In this document: in pieces, positions 20,517 through 64,000 of the stretch
Position numbering within the stretch: the stretch's first letter is position 1
Layout of the letters: each line of letters opens with the position of its first letter
NCBI GenBank assembly: GCA_032433765.1
Contig: JAVIAB010000102.1
Coordinates: forward strand, 10,190,491 to 10,254,490
Source: Megaustenia siamemsis
Lineage: Eukaryota > Mollusca > Gastropoda > Stylommatophora > Ariophantidae
Direction: 5' to 3'
DNA: 64,000 nt
Notes under the pieces: model-generated
Seen by the model: the letters and a program-made list of their open reading frames with translations, nothing else
Database searches by the model: none
What the model was told of the DNA's origin: nothing
Translations under genes and position numbers: made by a program

Positions 20517-22440
20517 ATCTGGCTTGAGACAGAAATCTTTCAGACGAGCTGTGGTGAAAGCAACGTTCTGTGGGATATCTGGCGAGAGACAGAAATCTTT
20601 CAGACGAGCTGTGGTGAATGCAACGTTCTGTGGGAGATCTGACTTGAGACAGAAATGTTTCTGACGAGCTATGGTGAATGCAACGTTCTGTGGGAGATCT
20701 GGCTTGAGACAGAGATTCTTTCAGACGAGCTGTGGTGAATGCAACGTTCTGTGGGAGATCTGGCTTGAGATATAAATCTTTCAGACGAGCTGTGGTGAAT
20801 GCAACGTTCTGTGGGAGATCTGGTTTGAGACAGAAATCTTTTAGACGAGCTGTGGTGAATGCAACGTTCTGTGGGAGATCTGGCTTGAGACAGAAATCTT
20901 TCAGATGAGCTGTGGTGAATGCAACGTTCTGTGGGAGATCTGGCTTGAGACAGAAATCTTTCAGATGAGCTGTGGTGAATGCAACGTTCTGTGGGAGATC
21001 TGGCTTGAGATAGAAATCTTTCAGACGAGCTGTGTTGAGTGCAACGTTCTGTGGGAGATCTGGCTTGAGATAGAAATCTTTCAGACGAGCTGTGGTGAGT
21101 GCAACGTTCTGTGGGAGATCTGGCTTCAGATAGAAATCTTTCAGACGAGCTGTGGTGAATGCAACGTTCTGTGGGAGATGTGGCTTGAGACAGAGATCTT
21201 TCAGACGAGCTGTGGTGAATGCAACGTTCTTTGGGAGATCTGGCTTGAGATAGAAATCTTTCAGACGAGCTGTGGTGAGTGCAACGTTCTGTGGGAGATC
21301 TGGCTTGAGATATAAATCTTTCAGACGAGCTGTGGTGAGTGCAACGTTCTGTGGGAGATCTGGCTTGAGATAGAAATCTTTCAGACGAGCTGTGGTGAGT
21401 GCAACGTTCTGTGGGAGATCTGGCTTGAGATAGAAATCTTTCAGACGAGCTGTGGTGAGTGCAACGTTCTGTGGGAGATCTGGCTTGAGATAGAAATCTT
21501 TCAGACGAGCTGTGGTGAGTGCAACGTTCTGTGGGAGATCTGGCTTGAGATAGAAATCTTTCAGACGAGCTGTGGTGAATGCAACGTTCTGTGGGAGATC
21601 TGGCTTGAGATATAAATCTTTCAGACGAGCTGTGGTGAGTGCAACGTTCTGTGGGAGATCTGGCTTGAGATATAAATCTTTCAGACGAGCTGTGGTGAGT
21701 GCAACGTTCTGTGGGAGATCTGGCTTGAGATAGAAATCTTTCAGACGAGCTGTGGTGAATGTAACGTTCTGTGGGAGATCTGGCTTGAGATAGAAATCTT
21801 TCAGACGAGCTGTGGTGAATGCAACGTTCTGTGGGAGATCTGGCTTGAGATAGAAATCTTTCAGACGAGCTGTGGTGAATGCAACGTTCTGTGGGAGATG
21901 TGGCTTGAGACAGAGATTCTTTCAGACGGGCTGTGGTGAATGCAACGTTCTGTGGGAGATCTGGCTTGAGACAGATATCTTTCAGACGAGCTGTGGTGAA
22001 TGCAACGTTCTGTGGAAGATGTGGCTTGAGACAGAGATTCTTTCAGACGAGCTGTGGTGAATGCAACGTTCTGTGGGAGATCTGGCTTGAGACAGAAATC
22101 TTTCAGACGAGCTGTGGTGAATGCAACGTTCTGTGGGAGATGTGGCTTGAGACAGAGATTCTTTCAGACGAGCTGTGGTGAATGCAACGTTCTTTGGGAG
22201 ATCTGGCTTGAGATAGAAATCTTTAAGACGAGCTGTGGTGAATGCAACGTTCTGTGGGAGATCTGGCTTCAAATATAAATCTTTCAGACGAGCTGTGGTG
22301 AATGCAACGTTCTGTGGGAGATCTGGCTTGAGATAGAAATCTTTCAGACGAGCTGTGGTGAATGCAACGTTCTGTGGGAGATCTGGCTTGAGATAGAAAT
22401 CTTTCAGACGAGCTGTGGTGAATGCAACGTTCTGTGGGAG
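20517..22440 (+). repeat. 60-bp minisatellite derived from R7 LINE coding sequence
   Basis: About 32 units of 60 bp, each containing 'TCTTTCAGACGAGCTGTGGT' and 'GCAACGTTCTGTGGGAGATC'. In the frame continuing from the R7 LINE one unit is exactly 20 codons, RQKSFRRAVVNATFCGRSGL. Occasional one-base insertions (for example near 20712, 21915 and 22035) move the frame. The long open frames seen across it are by-products of the 60-bp period and probably not genes. Confidence 0.95.
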
Positions 22441-22534
22441 TTCAGTAGATGTGATCTAAAAAAATAGCGCGAACTTCTTCCATCTGCTGGACAGCCAACT
22501 TGGCCTGTTGTAGGATTATTGTTGAGATGCCTCT

Positions 22535-22625
22535 TTGTCGTGCTGGGTTGTTTAAAGGTACGATGTCGGCCTCATGACGGGAAGGACCCAGGTTCAAATC
22601 CAAGCAGAATCAATGGTGAGTTGTC
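22535..22625 (+). mobile_element. tRNA-like SINE fragment
   Basis: 'GGTTCAAATCCAAGCAG' resembles a B box, and 'TTTAAAGGTACGATGTCGGC' precedes it. There is no full cloverleaf, so this is a SINE remnant rather than a tRNA gene. Confidence 0.35.
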
Positions 22626-22734
22626 AAAAGTAGGAAATCCTACATGTTCTCCCTCATTCTGTTGTTTTCCCTCTTTTCTGTTGTTTTCCCTCTTTTCTGC
22701 AGCTCGACGATCTGCAAATTGACTGGTTTTTCCC

Positions 22735-23290
22735 TCTGAATGATTGAATTATTCTTTCATTGATAAGACATGGGTTATAGTTATGTTGAATGATTGAATT
22801 ATTATTTCTTTGATAAGACATGGGTTATATTTATGTTCAATGATTGAATTATTCTTTCTTTGATAAGACATGGGTTATAGTTATGTTGAAGGATTGAATT
22901 ATTATTTCTTTGATAAGATATGGGTCATAGTTATGTTCAATGATTGAATGCTTCTTTCTTTGATAAGACATGGGTTATAGTTATGTTCAATGATTGAATT
23001 ATTATTTCTTTGATAAGACATGGGTTATAGTTATGTTGAATGATTGAATTATTCTTTCTTTGATACGACATGGGTTATAGTTATGTTGAATGATTGAATT
23101 ATTCTTTCTTTGATAAGACATGGGTTATAGTTATGTTGAATGATTGAATTATTCTTTCTTTGATAAGATATGGGTTATAGTTATGTTGAACGGTTGAATT
23201 ATTCTTTCTTTGATAAGACATGGGTTATAGTTATGTTGAATGGTTGAATTATTCTTCTTTCTTTGACAAGAAAGTGTCACAATTATATTG
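22735..23290. repeat. 50-bp minisatellite
   Basis: About 11 units with 'TGATTGAATTATTCTTTCTT' and 'TGATAAGACATGGGTTATAG'. Units at the right end are degenerate. Confidence 0.93.
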
Positions 23291-23492
23291 AATTGTTTAA
23301 TTATTATTTCTTTAACAAGATATGCGTTACAATTATCTGGAATGATGCTCGCAGGTGCTGAACAAGCGTACGTGGTCCTCGTTAACACCGTGTGCTCCTA
23401 CATTCTCTTTCATTCTTGCAGGGCCAAAAATGGCGTCCAGAGTGACAAGCCTCGTTTTCGACATAAACATTAGTTTACACAACTCTCTTCTG

Positions 23493-24213
23493 ACAGTGGT
23501 TCTGACGTAGACGATTGTGTCCTTCCTTTGTGCTCAGTACATCGTATAAATTATTTTGTTGACTGTTTACAGTGTCGCAACACGGAGCTATCTGGTATTA
23601 TCTCTCTTTGTCGTCCGTGATATCTTTTTTTTCTTGCATTTTGCCAGTTGTAACCAAGTATTCCAACTTTCCTCTTCTCATGGTGAGCCCAAAGAATATG
23701 TATTATTTCTTTCTGATGTTTCTCGGGATCTCTATTTTTGCGTTGGCCTCTTCGAGAATGTTCTCATTGGTCTTTTTAGCTGTAAATTGAGCTCACTACA
23801 TTCTTCTGAGAAATCGCATCTCTCTAGCCTCTAATCTGTTTTTCATTTGTTTGTCTGCTGTCTATGATTCACTTCCATATGTTAGATTTGGCTCTATATA
23901 GCACCACTGAACTCTCCTTCTCACTTCTATTAACACAGATTTGTTGTATAATATGTTTTCCATTTTCTGAAATGCTACTCTGGCTTGTGCTATTCTGCAT
24001 TTTATTTCTGTGGTGCATCCTCCGCCTGATGTTAATATTCTGCACATGGATCTGACGCTTTTCACTTGTTTTAAATTTATCCTGCTTATTTTTATTCTTC
24101 ATGAGAGGGTTGTGTCTTTGATATGACCATTACTTCTGTTTTCTTACTATTCAGACTGAGACCTTCCTTGTTGCTTTCTTTCATTGTTATGTCTACCATT
24201 TCTTGTAGTTCGT
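23493..24213 (-). mobile_element. LINE family R3 3' fragment
   Basis: Reads IKCRIAQARVAFQKMENIL and GYIEPNLTYGSES-like sequence on the -, plus upstream ELQEMVDITMKESN at the 5' edge. The 3' end lies near 23493. It is degenerate. The 5' end abuts a small DNA transposon. Confidence 0.65.
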
Positions 24214-24221
24214 AATTTAAT

Positions 24222-24715
24222 TAAGGTGACCAGACGTCTTGATTTTTCCGGGACTTTTTACTGTTTTTTCAACCTTTGTCCCGGATTTGTTACTGTACCG
24301 AATTTGTCCAGATTTTGTAGCTTTTTGTCCCGGATTTGTTAAAATACATTAGGGACACAAACGTTTACCAATTTTGCCACTATGGTAAACGTCTCTCCGA
24401 CTTAAAAATAGACATTATTCCGTTGTTGTGTAGAAAATGTTTAAAAAGTTGAACTGGCTGTTCATTTGGCGAAACAGTAACAGTAAAATGCGCGCCAATT
24501 TTTAAATCTGATATACTGAAACTGAAACTCAATAACGTTTATTTCAACAACTCCTGATAAATTTGTGTAAACCTATATTGTTAGGTGTTTTAATTACTTT
24601 TAAGATATATTTATTATACACTTGAAAAACACAGAAGAAATGTCATTTTATTGATGGAAAATTTAATTCAAATTAATCCGTCCCGGATTAGGGTTTCAAA
24701 AACATGGTCACCTTC
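24222..24715. mobile_element. Non-autonomous hAT-like DNA transposon
   Basis: 494 bp with ends TAAGGTGACCAG and, read inwards from the right, GAAGGTGACCATG. AATTTAAT at 24214-24221 and 24716-24723 gives an 8-bp target duplication, typical of hAT elements. Subterminal repeats of 'TGTCCCGGATTTGTTA' lie near the left end and 'CGTCCCGGATTAG' near the right. There is no coding capacity. Confidence 0.65.
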
Positions 24716-24723
24716 AATTTAAT

Positions 24724-25608
24724 GTTTAGTTGTTTTAAAACTTCATCATTTTTTCTTTTTTATTTCCATCCAATTCTACCTATTCTTCTATAAATCATAT
24801 TTCAAAGGCTTACATTTCCTCTTCTGTTTTCTTGTCTAATGTCCATGTTTCTGCGCAATACAGGAAAATTTAGAAGATATCACATTTCGCTATTCTTAGT
24901 TTAAGCCCTGGTGTTATTTGTTTTGATGTTAGTATATTTTTCATGACATTAAAATTACTTTTTGCCATTCCTATTCTTTTTGTTTATTTCAATTTTACAT
25001 TTTCCATCATTGGTTATAGTATGTCCAAAGTAGTTGTAGCTCTGGACTGTCTCCAGATGTAATCCTTCAACTTTGATATTTAATTGTAGGACTTGAGCAT
25101 TTTCTTTGTTTATGATCATAGTTTTAGTCTTTTTGATATTCATATCTAGTCCATAGATTTTCCTTGTCATGTTTATTACATTAAGTAATTGTTGTAGATC
25201 TTTAGGATTTTCTGCTAGTAGTACAGTATAATCAGCATATCTTAGGTTATTGATTATCTTTCCATTAATGTTTAGGCCAGGTATCTCTGTGATGTTTTTA
25301 AAGATTTGCTCAGTGTATAGATTGAACAAGCTTGGTGATAGTATGCATCCTTGTCTTACTTCTCTTTTTATATCAATGTGTGTAGAGTTCTCTTTGTTAT
25401 ATTTTATTATTACTGTTTGCTCCCAGTACAAATTACATATTAGTCGTATGTCTGTGTCGTCCAGATTTATATCTTTTAGGCAGTCTATAAGTTGCTCATG
25501 GTGTATTCTATCAAATGTTTTAGTGTAGTCTATGAAGCAGGCATATATTGGTTTATTTACTTCTATGTACTTTATTTTCTTACAGATGCATAATTTACAT
25601 TGAAACAC
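24724..25608 (-). pseudogene. LINE family R4 reverse transcriptase fragment (YADD damaged)
   Basis: The 217-residue open frame (24955-25608) carries ACFIDYTKTFDRIHHEQL (first catalytic Asp), REVRQGCILSPSLFNLY and NLRYADYTVLLAEN. The invariant YADD has become YADY, so catalysis should be lost. KKTKTMIINKEN and SYNYFGHTITNDG follow. Downstream sequence to 24724 ends near DEVLKQLNI, where R3/hAT sequence begins. The fold is an RTE-type reverse transcriptase. Confidence 0.8.
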
Positions 25609-25698
25609 GGGTTCAGTCTAAGTGAGTGAGTACAAGCGTGCAAAATGTCCAAACATTTTAAAAGATATTTGCATGCGCCTTAAAATTTAAGCCAATAA
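25609..25698 (+). promoter_or_regulatory. 5' flank / probable 5' UTR of P450 gene
   Basis: Short unique sequence between LINE R4 and the start codon. It shares TTTAAGCCAAT with the flank of the paralogue at 6690-6735. The LINE ends only about 90 bp upstream of the ATG, so any promoter lies in or beyond transposon sequence, or an upstream noncoding exon exists. No TATA box is evident. Confidence 0.3.
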
Positions 25699-61402
<35,704 letters not shown>

Positions 61403-61550
61403 TCGCATTGGTTGTCACATGATAAAAATATAAATTAGAAGAAATTAGCAATTAAGAGTCGTTATACTACAACAACTATTGCACCTACAGCAGCACTACT
61501 GCTGCTGTTGCTACTACTATTGTTATTATTATTGGTCGTTTCAAATCTAA

Positions 61551-61862
61551 ATGTTCACGATTAACATGAAATATCTCCTCTTTCCCTGCACTTACAAACT
61601 TGATTTTTTGCATCTGGTCTTGTTTTTCCAAGGTCCCACCGATTTCACAAAATTTAATGATGTAGGAAGTATGCTTCATCATGAAGCAGCACTTTCCTTT
61701 GATCTCAGTGAATTTACGGATCTTTTTGCTCCTGGAGAAAATAATTTACCGTACATTAATAGAAATCAGCTTCTCGGCATAGGCGTCTCTACACAACTTG
61801 AAAGTTGGAGGCGTTTATCAACTGTTTACTTTCTATTGTTTACTTTCTTTAAAATACTATGA
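61551..61862 (+). CDS. Conserved 103-residue ORF of unknown function in transposon copy 2
   Basis: Open frame starting 20 nt from the transposon end and running towards the transposase 3' end. It contains DFTKFNDVGSMLHHEAALSF and DLFAPGENNLPYI. About three residues differ from copy 1 (for example Ala/Val, Gly/Arg, Asp/Gly). No recognised domain. Confidence 0.4.
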   Translation: MFTINMKYLLFPCTYKLDFLHLVLFFQGPTDFTKFNDVGSMLHHEAALSFDLSEFTDLFAPGENNLPYINRNQLLGIGVSTQLESWRRLSTVYFLLFTFFKIL

Positions 61863-62279
61863 GAATGTCAATGTTATAGCCTTTACAGACGGTCTAAAAC
61901 AAATCAGCGTATAAACAGTTCCATTAATGAAAACTATTTAAACAATATACAACAAAGAATACATTTTAAAAAATTAATTATCCGTTGGGAGCGATAACGA
62001 GCATGACATATCAAGCAAAGTTATTGTTTATGGGTACGCATGTGACTAAAGAGTCCGATGTAAGCACGGGATCCTCTTCACTGTAAAGAGCTACATTGTT
62101 CGTTTTATGTCTTTCCACGTGACTTTCATTATTTTACGTAAACAAGACATATGAAAGTGATTTAGTTTCTTTGCATGACTGCAGTACACATATCAAGAAT
62201 CTTTACATTTTCAAAACGTTATCAACTTTAGCTAAAGATTGATCATGCGGACATATAAAAACGTCCATTATTATTTCAT

Positions 62280-63557
62280 TTATTCTGAATCAGAGGAGTC
62301 TAACATATTGATTACTAATCTGGGCTGAACGAACGATAGTCCATCTTTTTTCCAATAGTCATTTTCTTCTTTTAAGACATGATCTTCACATTTGCACCAA
62401 AAATCTTTGTCAATCTGTGATAGAGCAGCATATGTCAGTCCTTTTATATCGCATAGTTTAAAACTTGTATTCTCAGCTGCCACCTGCCCTTTAATTTTTG
62501 CCCAAACGAGTTCAATGGGGTTTAATTGTGGATGATAAGGGGGCAGTCTCAAGCACGTATGACCATGCTGTTGAATGATTTTGTCTATTTGGAATACTTT
62601 GGTCTTTTGCGATTTCTTAACAAGTGACAGTAATTCAGGTTTCAAAAATCCCTCGTTAAATGGAATTCCTTCCTTTCTTAGCCAAATCTTTATAACATCT
62701 TTTGTACTGGTAGATGTAGGAATTTTGTCTTCTTCTGCCACAGCGTTGTGGTACGACGCGTTGTCCATTACCAGACAGGATGGTCTGTCTAGAATTGGAA
62801 GAAGAGTATTTTCAATCCACTCTCTAAATATATGGCCATTCATCTCGGTGTGATAGTCCCTGTTGTCAGTATAATTAGAGGTGAATATAAGTTCTGCATT
62901 TTTCACCAACCCTTCTTTTCGGCTGCCTGCATGTGCCATTATAATACGCTGTCCTTTTCCAGTGGGTACACATCTTTTAATACTTCCATCTGATAACTGC
63001 CATTCCTTGGCACTTGTGTGGTGAGAATTTATCCAAGATTCATCTAGAAATACAATATCATAACCTTGGTTACGCATTTCCCGTACTTCACGTAAATATT
63101 TACTCCTCATAGAAACTAAGTGCGGCTTCTCGCAGATGACATTTCTACCACTATCGTACTTTCTAAACGTAAAACCGATGCTTCTAACAGTTCTCCATAA
63201 TGTTGTTTTCGACACAACAATGTCATTTTCTGCTCTCAGTCGAATTTTCAGTTTTCTTAAAGTCACAGTTTCTTTGGAATCGAACATTTTACAAATTGCT
63301 CTCCTAATCACTTCCTTGTCAAAACTATCTACTACTTTCTTTCTTCCTAGCGTCCTAGTCTTGATTGAACTGGACACTCCGTTAGCTTTAAGCACTTGTT
63401 TGAAAAAGCGTTTGCTTATACCCAATGCGTGAATAGTTCTCTTTTCTGGCTTTGAGATGCTTCGATACAGTTTTCCACGCTTAGCTTCTATGCAAAAATA
63501 TGTATACACCTTTATTGCCACTGATTGCAATGTAAGGAACTTTACTTTTATACCCAT
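62280..63557 (-). CDS. DDE transposase, intact (IS630-Tc1-mariner superfamily, DD83E by count)
   Basis: 425 residues from ATG at 63557. The N-terminal third (about 1-130) is basic and helix-turn-helix-like, with GISKRFFKQVLKANG and a GRKK stretch, expected to bind the terminal repeats. The catalytic core has VFLDESWINSHH (first Asp), CLVMDNASYHN (second Asp) and YHPQLNPIELVWAKIKG (Glu). I count 83 residues between the second Asp and the Glu, far more than the 34-41 of classical Tc1 and mariner enzymes and close to the DD82E described for Sailor elements (from memory). The enzyme cuts and pastes the element at TA sites. No in-frame stop is present, so it may be active. Confidence 0.93.
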   Translation of the reverse strand: MGIKVKFLTLQSVAIKVYTYFCIEAKRGKLYRSISKPEKRTIHALGISKRFFKQVLKANGVSSSIKTRTLGRKKVVDSFDKEVIRRAICKMFDSKETVTLRKLKIRLRAENDIVVSKTTLWRTVRSIGFTFRKYDSGRNVICEKPHLVSMRSKYLREVREMRNQGYDIVFLDESWINSHHTSAKEWQLSDGSIKRCVPTGKGQRIIMAHAGSRKEGLVKNAELIFTSNYTDNRDYHTEMNGHIFREWIENTLLPILDRPSCLVMDNASYHNAVAEEDKIPTSTSTKDVIKIWLRKEGIPFNEGFLKPELLSLVKKSQKTKVFQIDKIIQQHGHTCLRLPPYHPQLNPIELVWAKIKGQVAAENTSFKLCDIKGLTYAALSQIDKDFWCKCEDHVLKEENDYWKKDGLSFVQPRLVINMLDSSDSE

Positions 63558-64000
63558 TGACTAACAGATCACAAATTTAACGAAATTACCCAATAATTAG
63601 GATACGCCGTTGCACATAAATCACAACAAAACGACAGGAAATGGGATGCACCGGATATAAAATTATAACTATGACGCGTTTTATGTGTTTTTTAGTGCTT
63701 AAAACAGGGAAATTGGCGCGCATTACGTTCAAGATGACAAGTCCGTGGGTGCTCACTCATATGAAGCGGTAATTCCTCCAAATATATGGTTTGACCAAAA
63801 TGCCTTAAATTTGTATACTTCAAATAAAGAATATTTAAAACTATACGTTTGTTGGTGAGGAAATGAATGTACTTTTGGGACCAAAAAATCACAAGACCAT
63901 ATGCAAAATTTCAGCATTATCAATCAATTGGTTGCAGAGATATGGAATTTTAAACACCTTCAAAATATTTTGAAACGACCAATACCAGCACGTTTTTAAG

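Larger units (their letters stand above)
61532..63982 (-). mobile_element. Tc1/mariner-superfamily DNA transposon, copy 2 (intact, Sailor-like)
   Basis: 2451 bp bounded by TTGGTCGTTTC and its complement GAAACGACCAA, with TA at 61530-61531 and 63983-63984. Transposase on the - strand is intact. It lies 130 bp after the P450 stop codon, so it probably sits in or just beyond the 3' UTR. Confidence 0.95.

Noticed and set aside
20517..22440. Long open frames with 20-residue repeats (MSCGECNVLWEIWLETEIFQ)
   Set aside because: The 60-bp period keeps shadow frames open. The frame inherited from the LINE is a different one, and one-base indels break all of them.

Overview
This is eukaryotic nuclear DNA, most likely from a mollusc and probably a gastropod (inference). 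The evidence is a multi-exon mitochondrial-clan cytochrome P450 gene with GT-AG introns, an EGF-rich MEGF/scavenger-receptor-like sequence of a kind abundant in molluscs, tRNA-derived SINEs, many non-LTR retrotransposon 3' ends and very large amounts of tandem repeat. Nothing looks bacterial: there are no operons, ribosome binding sites or CRISPR arrays.

Main gene. One apparently complete cytochrome P450 gene runs on the + strand from 25699 to 61402. Its nine exons join in frame to 522 residues and carry all the P450 signatures (WxxxR, AGTDS, ExxR, PERW, FGFGPRNCVG). Its eight introns (0.9 to 6.9 kb) are filled with LINE fragments, SINEs, DNA transposons and minisatellites. A second, divergent P450 first exon lies at 6470-6689 on the - strand. 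Its intron 1 occupies the left edge of the window, and the remaining exons would lie beyond position 1. The two P450 genes are therefore head to head, about 19 kb apart.

Between them lie a Tc1/mariner-superfamily transposon (10432-12885, broken transposase), a frameshifted EGF/discoidin-like pseudogene (15339-16852) flanked by inverted repeat arms (13462-14132 and 17190-17900), a 60-bp minisatellite (20517-22440), and assorted LINE and SINE pieces. A second, intact copy of the transposon (61532-63982, opposite orientation) sits just after the P450 stop codon.

Local labels for repeat families. R1 to R10 are non-LTR retrotransposon 3' regions: R1, R3 and R4 are RTE-like with (TGA)n tails, R5 has a tail at 'TATGCTCCACAGGGAGCTG', and R6 has (GAAGAA)n tails. 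'I-like' is a decayed endonuclease-RT-RNase H LINE at 2942-6085. 'Element A' is a dispersed repeat of up to about 1.1 kb with an (AATAACC)n tail. SINE1 and SINE2 are tRNA-derived.

Most notable signal. Several tandem arrays are not random satellite. In the P450 gene, three introns begin with arrays whose unit contains the adjacent 5' splice site (introns 1, 4 and 6). In intron 4 the unit also contains the last ~45 nt of the exon, giving about eight repeated, in-frame exon-like modules. Two other minisatellites are amplified from LINE sequence: a 38-bp unit from the R5 3' end and a 60-bp, 20-codon unit from R7 coding sequence. All coordinates and alignments were made by eye.
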